Source: Actinomycetes bacterium (GTDB lineage Bacteria > Actinomycetota > Actinomycetes > Propionibacteriales > Propionibacteriaceae). Taken from it: DNA of 14,075 nucleotides. The first letter of the stretch is position 1; every line of letters begins with the position of its first letter. Position numbers and translations under genes: made by a program. The stretch spans positions 1-14,075 of the forward strand of contig JAEZYG010000093.1 in the NCBI GenBank assembly GCA_023419175.1. Direction: 5' to 3'. The notes under the pieces are model-generated. The model ran no database searches, was not told the DNA's origin, and worked only from the letters and a program-made list of their open reading frames with translations. Shown one piece after another: positions 6,793 to 13,568 of the stretch.

Positions 6793-7880
6793 GCGATGCC
6801 TTGAAGCATGGAGGCGGCGATTCCGCATTGCGGCGTGCGTGTATGCACGGTCTGCGTCTGCGGAGTCGCCGTCGCTATGTGTTATTTACCATTTTGACTA
6901 TCGCTTTGCTCGTTGCCTTGACGGTTTCAGCTGGGATGGGGCAATACGCCATCTCTCCAGCAGATATGGTTGCAAGCATCTTGCGCAGGATAGGGGCGGG
7001 ATATGAGCCGAGCGATCCGCAGGCTTATGCCGTCTTGTGGACGATCCGTTTTCCCAGAATCGCTCTCGGCGTTTTGGTGGGAGCCTCTCTTGCTGTCGCT
7101 GGAGCGATCATGCAAGCGATCTTTTCCAATCCTCTTGCTGAACCGGGTGTCATCGGTGTCTCCTCAGGAGCGGCGGTCGGGGCTTCGATCACGATCGTTA
7201 TCGCCCCTTCAGCTCTTGGAGGTTTTTCAGTTCCTCTCGCGGCCTTCCTCTCAGGTCTGCTTGCGGTCTTCGCCGTCTATTTCCTTTCCCGTTATAACGG
7301 GAAAGCCGAAGTGATTACCCTTGTCCTGACGGGTATTGCGATCACTGCGATCTGTTCGGCATTCACCTCTATCGCCACCTATATCGCGCCGACAACTGCT
7401 CGCGATCAGATCGTCTTTTGGCAGATGGGGTCGTTGAATGCAGCTTCCTGGACACATGTGGGAGTGGTTGCCGTCATCGTTATATTCGCCTTGATCTGGG
7501 CGATGTTGCTTGCGAAAAAACTCGATATCTTAGCTTTGGGTGAATGCGCTGCCGGCCATGTAGGGCTCAATGTCCATGCCGTGCGACTATGTGCGATCAC
7601 GCTAACCGCCCTTTTGACCGCCGCCGCCGTGTCCTACGCGGGGGTTATCAGCTTCGTCGGATTGATCGTCCCCCACGTCTTGCGTCTGGCAATCGGTCCA
7701 ATGAATCGCTATCTCTTGCCTGCTTCCATGCTCGGCGGAGCTTTCTTGATAACAGTCTCCGATATCGCTGCGCGCAATATCATCCCCTTTGCCGATCTGC
7801 CTATCGGTATCTTTACAGCTCTCGTTGGGGGGCCGACTTTCTTTATCTTGTTGAGAAAACGCATGAGGGGAGTGCGCTGA
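6789..7880 (+). CDS. hmuU: HmuU, haem ABC transporter permease (FecCD family)
   Basis: A 363-residue membrane permease with the hydrophobic pattern of the FecCD/BtuC family (about ten helices), forming the dimeric haem channel. Family motifs are RFPRIALGVLVGASLAVAG (87-105), QAIFSNPLAEPGVIGVSSGA (109-128), the GHVGLNV region (256-262), ISFVGLIVPHVLRL (287-300) and DLPIGIFTALVGGP (336-349). The GTG start at 6789 overlaps the hmuT stop by GTGA, pointing to translational coupling. An ATG at 6846 (residue 19) is an alternative that removes a hydrophilic, Arg-rich N-terminus but keeps all helices. Its own stop shares one base with the hmuV ATG. No sign of disruption. Confidence 0.93.
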   Translation: MSDALKHGGGDSALRRACMHGLRLRSRRRYVLFTILTIALLVALTVSAGMGQYAISPADMVASILRRIGAGYEPSDPQAYAVLWTIRFPRIALGVLVGASLAVAGAIMQAIFSNPLAEPGVIGVSSGAAVGASITIVIAPSALGGFSVPLAAFLSGLLAVFAVYFLSRYNGKAEVITLVLTGIAITAICSAFTSIATYIAPTTARDQIVFWQMGSLNAASWTHVGVVAVIVIFALIWAMLLAKKLDILALGECAAGHVGLNVHAVRLCAITLTALLTAAAVSYAGVISFVGLIVPHVLRLAIGPMNRYLLPASMLGGAFLITVSDIAARNIIPFADLPIGIFTALVGGPTFFILLRKRMRGVR

Positions 7881-8635
7881 TGGCGTTGATCGATGTGGAC
7901 ACCATCTCTTTCTCCTATGGAGAGCATGCGATTCTATCCGATATTTCATTGAGTGTTGAGGCTGGCTCAATCGTGGGTCTTCTCGGCCCTAATGGGACTG
8001 GAAAATCCACATTGCTAGGGATTATGTCAGGTGATCTGCAGCCAGATAGCGGACGGGTCAGACTCGATGGACGCGAGCTGACCACCTATGATCGTCGTGA
8101 ATTGGCATTGAAACGTTCCGTGATGCCTCAAGCTCATGAATTCCCCTTCTCCTATCTGGTCGCCGATATCGTCGCGATGGGACGGGCATCTCATCCCAAC
8201 GACGGATGTAGCGATGAGGAGATCATCTATGACGCCATGTGCGCTACAGGAGTGGATCATCTTGCAGACCGCGATGTGACCACCCTCTCCGGTGGAGAGA
8301 AGGCGCGAGTGACCTTGGCGCGTGTTCTAGCTCAAGACGCCGAGTTGGTGCTTTTGGACGAACCCACTGCCGCCCTCGATATAGCTCATCAACAGCAGAC
8401 GATGGGGATCTGTAGCTATCTTGCTGAGGAGGGGAAAGGGGTTGTCGCTGTCATGCACGATATCCAATTATCGGCGGCGAGCTGCGATCTGATCGCTTTG
8501 ATGAGTGAGGGAAAGATTGTCGCCTATGGTTCCCCTAGCGATGTGTTGACATCTGAGCGCCTCAGCCAGGTATATGGATGGACAATCCGAGTCGATTATC
8601 TCAGTGATGGAACTTTGGTGATAGTCCCGAGCTAA
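7880..8635 (+). CDS. hmuV: HmuV, haem ABC transporter ATP-binding protein
   Basis: A 251-residue ATPase that powers haem import through HmuU. All ABC motifs are present: Walker A GPNGTGKST (36-44), Q-loop Q84, signature LSGGE (136-140), Walker B LVLLDEP (156-162) and switch histidine H193 (VMHD). The PQAHEFPFSYLVADIVAMGR stretch (83-102) is typical of FecE/HmuV-type ATPases. The ATG at 7880 overlaps the hmuU TGA by one base and is preceded by GAGGGGAG; the frame is open far upstream inside hmuU but that part is not HmuV. Last gene of the operon, converging on the minus-strand HtaA gene with a shared hairpin between them. Confidence 0.94.
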   Translation: MALIDVDTISFSYGEHAILSDISLSVEAGSIVGLLGPNGTGKSTLLGIMSGDLQPDSGRVRLDGRELTTYDRRELALKRSVMPQAHEFPFSYLVADIVAMGRASHPNDGCSDEEIIYDAMCATGVDHLADRDVTTLSGGEKARVTLARVLAQDAELVLLDEPTAALDIAHQQQTMGICSYLAEEGKGVVAVMHDIQLSAASCDLIALMSEGKIVAYGSPSDVLTSERLSQVYGWTIRVDYLSDGTLVIVPS

Positions 8636-8678
8636 TCCACATAATTCCATCGGGATGTATTCATAGAGATTATAAAAA

Positions 8679-8707
8679 TCAGGGGTGGGGATAATCCCCA
8701 CCCCTGA
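8679..8707 (-). terminator. Rho-independent terminator between converging hmuV and the triple-HtaA gene
   Basis: Perfect 13-bp GC-rich arms (8679-8691 and 8695-8707) close a TAA loop. On the minus strand the hairpin is followed by TTTTTATAATC, a proper U-tail for the gene ending at 8722. On the plus strand the hairpin also follows hmuV but lacks a T-run, so it may stop that transcript only partly or with help. Confidence 0.9.
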
Positions 8708-8721
8708 GCTATATCAGTAGG

Positions 8722-11331
8722 TTATCGACGACTTCTCCTGCCAAGAGAGCAAAGAGCGATCAAAGCGATCGCAGCGCTCATTCCAGCAGATCCGTCCACT
8801 GACCCGATACCTGTGGCGGGCAGCTTCTTCGGCTGAGCCTTAGAGGAAGGTGCTGGATTTTGAGATCCCTCTCCTTGTGAAGGTGCTGTGCCAGTGTGAG
8901 TGGAAGAATCGGTTGTGATCTTGCTGTGCTCTATGCCAGGAGCAAGATCTGTCGAATGACCCTCAGGGGCAGATGGCTTTTCGGAATCGGCTGGATGCCC
9001 AGCGTTATTTCCATCGTTTTCCTTCCCTTCGTCATCCTTCGAAACAGGCTGTGATGGATTGGGATCTTCAGTAGAAGAGATGTTGATAGCAGTGCTTACT
9101 TCGCGAGATTCTCCTCTAGCGACGATGCGATGGTCGCCAGGCTGGACCTCGGCAGGAATAGTTCCTTCCCATGTAGCATTTCCGTCTTCACCGGCGTTTG
9201 TCTCTCCGAGGACAATCGGCTCAGAGTGCAGCTCGATAACCAGTCTTTCCTGAGGCTGGAAGCCAGTGAAGTGGATCACGATATGTCCACCGGGAATGAG
9301 AGAGGAATGCGGGTCGATAACGATATTTTCCTGCTGTTTTCCATCGCTTTCGGCATCTGAGGAAGGAGTTCCACTTTCGGGTGCGCTCGGGGCAGGAGAG
9401 GTTCCGGATTCATCTGGTGAAGGAGCCTTATCGACCTTCTTATCTTCAACGATGGATGCGGTGAACGAAGCGTTGTCCATCCTCAGTCCGCCACGGTAGA
9501 CATTGACGAAAATACCTTCAACATCTTGATGCAGATAGAACGCCTGATTGACCACTTTCACTGTCGTCTTGGTGGCTGGGGTTCCGTCGTGGGCGATATC
9601 GTCGGTAGTCACCTGAGCTGTTCCACGGATAGAGCCGAGACGAGTGAGGTTTTTGAGTGTCTCGCCATTGCCGATATTGGCATAGACGGGCATCTCGTCT
9701 TGGTAACCCTTTGACAGATCGGATGGGTCGTTCGGGATGAGATAAACCTTGATATTGGACAAGGTGATATTCAAGATCCCGCCATAGGCTTGCCAGTTAG
9801 CGCTTCCTCGATAAGAGAAGGAGAGCTGTCCGTCTTCATGTCGAGTCGCCTGCCCTTCTTCGGGGCTGATCCAGGTGTAGTTCTGGTGTGAGAAGGTCAA
9901 CCCGTCTGTAAGAGTTCCTTTACCGACATAGCTTTGCCAAGAACGCTTCACTCCCCAGATGAATTGTCCTTCGGCTGCTTCGGGTGCTGGAGAGTCGGTC
10001 CACTGAGCGTTTTCTTCTTCAACGGTGATCGTGCTACCGGGAATAGTCTCGGTATTATCGCGGATGGTGGTATTCGTCGAAGTGTCGAGAACGATCGGCT
10101 GGCGCTTCAGCCATGCTTTCTCTCCGGCTCTCATCACCGCAAGGATCTGCTTAGCCTGCTCACGGTCAGGCAATTCTGTGACGTCTACGAGGAAACTGAT
10201 AGGTGCGATATCGTCATTGGTTGCCAGATACGGAATCTTCAAAGTCGACTCTGGATCCATGGCGATCACCCCGTCATTGAGATAGATACTCCATGACTTT
10301 TGATCGAAGAAAACTTTTCCGTGAATCGTTCCGATATGAACTTTCTCAGTTTTTAGCTCTCCATCAACGGTGCGGGCTGTCGTCATCTCCACTTCGACGG
10401 TGGAACGATCTTTGACCGTCAATGTGAGATCAGACATCTTGGAGATCTCATCACCGCTCTTTGAGAGAGTGACAGATCCGGGATAGGTTATGACGAGGTT
10501 ATCCTGATCGACGCTGACAGAGGGTTTGGTGAATTCCAAGCTATCCCCGAGAGGGCGGACCTCGCCATCAGCTTTGAAGCTTAAAGAATCCCGTTGGGCT
10601 TTGGACATGAAATCTTTGATGATTGCCCATTTCGTCATCGGTGTTGCGAGACGAGCCTTCCGCTCTTGTGGCTCCCATAAAATGCCATTGGCATCATCGA
10701 CGCCGAGAGGATAAAGGCGTCCTTCAAAGGTCGCCGGAGCAGCTTCTTCGTTGGAATATTGACTGAAGTACTTATCAACGTCGGAGCTGAAGGTCACAGG
10801 ATTGGCTTTGATGGTGAGATTTGAAGCGGTGGGATCGACAGCTTCTGCAAGGGTAAATGTCGCGAGGGTGTAATCCTTCGCCTCGACATATTCGCCGCTA
10901 TCCATCGCCTTTGAGCGGATATCGACGACCAGTTTGCCAGATGTTTTCTCCGTCACGGCACGAAGATTTTCCAAAGTGAGGTCGAGAGCTCCGTTATGCT
11001 TCGTGAATTGGACGATTGAGGGATAGCTGATCGTGCAGGAGCCTTCTGCGCTGCACGTTCCGGTACCGAGTCCCCAGTTGATCCTGTTGCGTCTGGATTC
11101 GTGGACGGCTCCTTTGGCGACGAGGATCTTGCCTTCGCTTCCTCCTGCTTTCCCGGTGATGTACTTATACCAGCTATCTTTAACGTTCCATCGCAGAGGG
11201 TTGGCTTGGACGAAATATTCTTGAGCGGGTGGCGTTTCAGCGTGGGCATTCTGCCCGGTAATCAGCGATGTCGCCATCAAGAGAAGACTCGTGGCGATAG
11301 CGACTGATCGCCGTGTGGGGTGGGCTCGCAT
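8722..11331 (-). CDS. Cell-wall-anchored surface protein with three HtaA-like domains (LPATG)
   Basis: An 869-residue secreted protein. ATG at 11331 is preferred over an in-frame TTG at 11346 because GAAAGGA lies 6 nt upstream and the signal peptide (1-31, cut after AHA) then starts with MRAHPTRR. Domains: HtaA-1 (about 45-210) with Y58 and H112 at the usual haem-linked places and a possible C93-C99 disulphide; HtaA-2 (about 225-385), which lacks both; HtaA-3 (about 455-627) with Y468 but Tyr (Y517) where the His should be; an Ig-like domain (about 669-752); Ser/Pro/Glu-rich linkers (633-668, 756-836); sortase signal LPATG (837-841), hydrophobic stretch and RRSRR tail. It resembles corynebacterial HtaA, which has two such domains but a different anchor. 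Probably a haem receptor feeding the adjacent HmuTUV system. Monocistronic, ending at a strong terminator; the upstream region holds candidate iron-box sequences. Confidence 0.88.
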   Translation of the reverse strand: MRAHPTRRSVAIATSLLLMATSLITGQNAHAETPPAQEYFVQANPLRWNVKDSWYKYITGKAGGSEGKILVAKGAVHESRRNRINWGLGTGTCSAEGSCTISYPSIVQFTKHNGALDLTLENLRAVTEKTSGKLVVDIRSKAMDSGEYVEAKDYTLATFTLAEAVDPTASNLTIKANPVTFSSDVDKYFSQYSNEEAAPATFEGRLYPLGVDDANGILWEPQERKARLATPMTKWAIIKDFMSKAQRDSLSFKADGEVRPLGDSLEFTKPSVSVDQDNLVITYPGSVTLSKSGDEISKMSDLTLTVKDRSTVEVEMTTARTVDGELKTEKVHIGTIHGKVFFDQKSWSIYLNDGVIAMDPESTLKIPYLATNDDIAPISFLVDVTELPDREQAKQILAVMRAGEKAWLKRQPIVLDTSTNTTIRDNTETIPGSTITVEEENAQWTDSPAPEAAEGQFIWGVKRSWQSYVGKGTLTDGLTFSHQNYTWISPEEGQATRHEDGQLSFSYRGSANWQAYGGILNITLSNIKVYLIPNDPSDLSKGYQDEMPVYANIGNGETLKNLTRLGSIRGTAQVTTDDIAHDGTPATKTTVKVVNQAFYLHQDVEGIFVNVYRGGLRMDNASFTASIVEDKKVDKAPSPDESGTSPAPSAPESGTPSSDAESDGKQQENIVIDPHSSLIPGGHIVIHFTGFQPQERLVIELHSEPIVLGETNAGEDGNATWEGTIPAEVQPGDHRIVARGESREVSTAINISSTEDPNPSQPVSKDDEGKENDGNNAGHPADSEKPSAPEGHSTDLAPGIEHSKITTDSSTHTGTAPSQGEGSQNPAPSSKAQPKKLPATGIGSVDGSAGMSAAIALIALCSLGRRSRR

Positions 11332-11412
11332 GAAGAGTCCTTTCAATATGGTGTGTCATGACAACACGGTGAGTGCATATTTCCTCAAGACTGTGATCGC
11401 GATAGTCGCTAG

Positions 11413-11426
11413 TGATAGCGCTATCA
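11413..11426. promoter_or_regulatory. Perfect 14-bp palindrome TGATAGCGCTATCA, candidate operator
   Basis: A perfect palindrome lies 82 bp upstream of the triple-HtaA start, in the divergent intergenic region. A partial copy (GCGATAGTCGC, 11399-11409) precedes it, suggesting two adjacent binding sites. Unlike the nearby boxes it does not match the DtxR consensus, so a second regulator (for example a haem-responsive one) is possible. The regulator is unknown. Confidence 0.45.
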
Positions 11427-11454
11427 GACCACAGTCATATGAACAGAATTTATT

Positions 11455-11473
11455 TTTACATAGGTAAACCTTA
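11455..11473. promoter_or_regulatory. Weak DtxR-like half-site region (AGGTAAACCT)
   Basis: TTTACATAGGTAAACCTTA, read on the minus strand, agrees with the DtxR consensus at about 12 of 19 positions, mostly in one half. It lies about 125 bp upstream of the triple-HtaA gene. The core spacing is wrong for a full box, so it is only a secondary candidate beside 11512-11530. Confidence 0.25.
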
Positions 11474-11511
11474 TTAGTCATCTTATGGTGATAGATAATT
11501 TCAAATAAGGA

Positions 11512-11530
11512 GATGGTTAAAATAACCTCT
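11512..11530. promoter_or_regulatory. DtxR/IdeR-like iron box in the divergent intergenic region
   Basis: GATGGTTAAAATAACCTCT has GGTTA-N3-TAACC, the symmetric core of the DtxR consensus at correct spacing, and agrees at 11 of 19 positions overall. It includes TAAAAT (11518-11523), a possible -10 for the plus-strand gene at 11614, though no good -35 was found. It could act on the triple-HtaA gene, the oxidoreductase, or both. The same bases also form a weak stem followed by TTTTT on the plus strand; an operator reading is preferred. Confidence 0.5.
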
Positions 11531-11613
11531 TTTTCGTAATCCAGTAGGGGAAATCTGCACGCTTTAGGCGAAATCATCGTGACTTTGTAGCTAAAAAGCG
11601 ACATTCTAGAAAG

Positions 11614-12252
11614 GTGACTCACGCGACAAAGACGTTGGGAATTATCGGTGCTGGACGCATGGGGCAGGCGATTGGACGCCTCGCTACAGATGCCGGATGG
11701 CATCTGCTCTATCACGATGCCTGTATCGATGAAGCGATTCTTCCGCAGGTGAAGGCTGTCAGCGAAGATGCGGAATTGGTCGATAGAGAAGACCTATGTC
11801 GTCGTGCCGATATCGTCATTTTAGCTATCCCTTTCTCCACCTCCTGCGGTCTGGATTACAGCCTTTTAGATGGGAAAATCGTGATCGATCCCATGAATTA
11901 CTGGGCGGAATATGACGGTATCGTTCCTGAACTTGTCGGCTATGAAGGGACGACATCTCAAATCGTATGGGATCGTAACCCCAAGATGCGATTGGTCAAG
12001 ACCCTCAATCATCAAGCATGGCGCGATCTGGAAAGCGATGCTCGCTCCTCCTCGGTAGCTAAACGTCGAGCCTTTGCCGTCTGTAGTGACGATACCTGCG
12101 CACAGCAAGCTGTGGCGGAATTGATCGATGATATGGGATTTGATCCAGTGCCCGTCCCCTTCTCCTATGCGAAATCTCTCGAAATGGGCGGACCGATCTT
12201 TGGGCGTCACCTCGATGTTGAGGGAATGAAGAAAGCCTTGCAGATAATTTGA
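11614..12252 (+). CDS. FNO/COG2085-type NAD(P)-binding oxidoreductase
   Basis: A 212-residue soluble Rossmann protein similar to NADPH:F420 oxidoreductases and the broader predicted dinucleotide-binding family. Seen: GIIGAGRMGQAIGRLA (9-24), ADIVILAIPF (65-74), KIVIDPMNYW (88-97), VKTLNHQAW (128-136) and a C-terminal MGFDPVPV strand (174-181), in the family order and at normal length. The true substrate is not readable from sequence; F420 use is only one option. The GTG at 11614 abuts AGAAAG, too close for an ordinary ribosome-binding site, and no upstream in-frame start exists. So it is either leaderless, or starts at TTG 11635 (residue 8) just before the Rossmann strand. It shares the 282-bp upstream region, including a DtxR-like box, with the divergent triple-HtaA gene. 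Its stop is one base from the converging bioN stop. Confidence 0.8.
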   Translation: MTHATKTLGIIGAGRMGQAIGRLATDAGWHLLYHDACIDEAILPQVKAVSEDAELVDREDLCRRADIVILAIPFSTSCGLDYSLLDGKIVIDPMNYWAEYDGIVPELVGYEGTTSQIVWDRNPKMRLVKTLNHQAWRDLESDARSSSVAKRRAFAVCSDDTCAQQAVAELIDDMGFDPVPVPFSYAKSLEMGGPIFGRHLDVEGMKKALQII

Positions 12253-12253
12253 A

Positions 12254-12865
12254 TCAATCGTCGAAACCTCGTGCGATCAATGCCTCAGAAATCGCTTCAG
12301 CATCGCTAAGAGCGCGCACGATTAACGGCACAGCAAAAGCTCGAATAGAGCGAGTGGCGCATCGTGCCACCTGAGCCTCGTGGACTTGGCGAGCGATGGA
12401 AGCGATCACAGGGACGCAACGCAATCCGATGAGAAGGATCACCCCGACGCGGTGAGGGTTTATCCCGAAGCGTTGAGCTGGAGTGAGGAGATAAACTACC
12501 GTATCGACCAGCGTGGACGTCTGCGTCGTCAAGGTGAGGAGGGCGGCTGCCCAGATCAGAGTGCTCACGCTTGCCGCCAAGCCCACACCTTTATGCCATC
12601 CTGCGGTAAGGGTATTGACGATCAAAGCGAAGAGGATGAACCACAGCGCGGGACGTATTTGGGCTACGATGATGCGCATTCCAAAACCTGCGAGGCGATA
12701 GCAGATAAGAATCGCTACGCAGATGGTGACAGCGATATACCAATAGCGAGCCATCCACACGGAGAAGATGCCGAGAATGACCAAAGACGCCAGTTTGATC
12801 CCCGCAGGCAGACGGTGAAAGATCGAATCTCCCGGACGGTAGAGACCGGTGGTCACATCAGTCAC
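12254..12865 (-). CDS. bioN: BioN, ECF transporter transmembrane (T) component for biotin
   Basis: A 203-residue membrane protein of the CbiQ/EcfT family that couples ATP hydrolysis in BioM to the substrate-binding BioY. Several hydrophobic segments are visible (about 24-56, 68-85, 93-113, 138-160). The cytoplasmic helices carry the two T-component signatures: EAQVARCATR (163-172), where the usual ARG reads ARC, and LIARGFDD at the very end (196-203). GTG at 12865 overlaps the end of bioM by 8 bp; a second in-frame GTG at 12856 is possible. No ribosome-binding site decides between them, and coupling to bioM is likely. Assignment to biotin rests on the bioY-bioM context. Confidence 0.85.
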   Translation of the reverse strand: MTDVTTGLYRPGDSIFHRLPAGIKLASLVILGIFSVWMARYWYIAVTICVAILICYRLAGFGMRIIVAQIRPALWFILFALIVNTLTAGWHKGVGLAASVSTLIWAAALLTLTTQTSTLVDTVVYLLTPAQRFGINPHRVGVILLIGLRCVPVIASIARQVHEAQVARCATRSIRAFAVPLIVRALSDAEAISEALIARGFDD

Positions 12866-13556
12866 AGTCCATCATCTTCTCGTAACTAGCGATAGCGACA
12901 GAGGGAATATCGTCACAGACGATGCGTCCGTCATTGAAAACGAGAACTCTGTCAAAGCTATCTAAAAGATGCAGGTGATGTGTGGCGAGAATCACTGTCT
13001 GATCGAGAGTATCGATCAATCGTCCGATCGCTCGAGCATTGCGAATATCCAAGAGGGTGGTTGGCTCGTCCATGACGATCAGACGCGGTTCGGTGATGAG
13101 AACAGAGGCTAGAGCGAGCATCTGTTTTTGTCCGCCAGAGAGCAGATGTGCCGGATGGTTCAGATGGTCTGTCAAACCATATCGTTGAGCCATCTCGGCA
13201 ACTTTGGCATCGATGCATTCTTTCGGCAGTTTCGATGAACGCAGACCGAAAGCGATATCTTCTGCCACGGTGGGCATGATGATTTGAGAGTCGGGGTCGG
13301 TAAAGAGGAATCCGGTGAAGGATCGCACTTTTTTGGGCTCTCGGGTGACATCCACTCCGTCCACGATGATCGTGCCCGATGTAGGCGTGATGAGTCCGTT
13401 TATCATGCGGACGAAGGTGGATTTCCCCGAGCCGTTATGTCCGATGATGCCGATGCGTTTCTGATCTAGATCGACATTGATCTCGTGCAATACCTCATGA
13501 GATCCATGCGCTGTCTGGTAGCTATGCGCAAGTGAACGCACTTCAATATGCATCAT
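12858..13556 (-). CDS. bioM: BioM, ECF transporter ATP-binding component for biotin
   Basis: A 232-residue ABC ATPase with all motifs: Walker A GHNGSGKST (39-47), Q91 in FTDPDSQIIMPTVAEDIAFG (85-104, the ECF/CbiO-type Q-loop), signature LSGGQ (139-143), Walker B RLIVMDEP (158-165) and switch His H193. Two ATGs stand in tandem; AGGGGG is 3 nt from the first (13556) and 6 nt from the second (13553), so the second may be the real start. It lies 12 bp after bioY and overlaps bioN, giving the gene order bioY-bioM-bioN of three-part biotin importers. It would energise biotin import. Confidence 0.88.
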   Translation of the reverse strand: MMHIEVRSLAHSYQTAHGSHEVLHEINVDLDQKRIGIIGHNGSGKSTFVRMINGLITPTSGTIIVDGVDVTREPKKVRSFTGFLFTDPDSQIIMPTVAEDIAFGLRSSKLPKECIDAKVAEMAQRYGLTDHLNHPAHLLSGGQKQMLALASVLITEPRLIVMDEPTTLLDIRNARAIGRLIDTLDQTVILATHHLHLLDSFDRVLVFNDGRIVCDDIPSVAIASYEKMMDCD

Positions 13557-13568
13557 CGTCCCCCTATA

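Noticed and set aside
5941..6828. Minus-strand ORF of 295 codons opposite hmuT
   Set aside because: Long but Arg/Ser/Asp-rich with no recognisable domain; hmuT on the other strand has complete functional motifs.
7544..7879. Upstream in-frame extension of hmuV to 363 codons
   Set aside because: It lies wholly inside hmuU, has Arg/Cys-rich out-of-frame composition, and the ATG at 7880 has a strong GAGGGGAG site and gives a normal HmuV length.
11511..11534. Intrinsic terminator on the plus strand (AGA-T-GGTTA stem followed by TTTTT)
   Set aside because: The stem is short, AT-rich and bulged, and no plus-strand gene ends upstream; the symmetric core is better explained as a DtxR-like operator, although an attenuator is not excluded.
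11356..11715. Minus-strand ORF of 119 codons across the divergent intergenic region
   Set aside because: It covers the palindrome and DtxR-like box, overlaps the oxidoreductase antisense, has no family features and no convincing ribosome-binding site.
12241..12270. Terminator between the converging oxidoreductase and bioN genes
   Set aside because: Only one base separates the two stop codons and no hairpin with a T-run was seen; the transcripts probably overlap.
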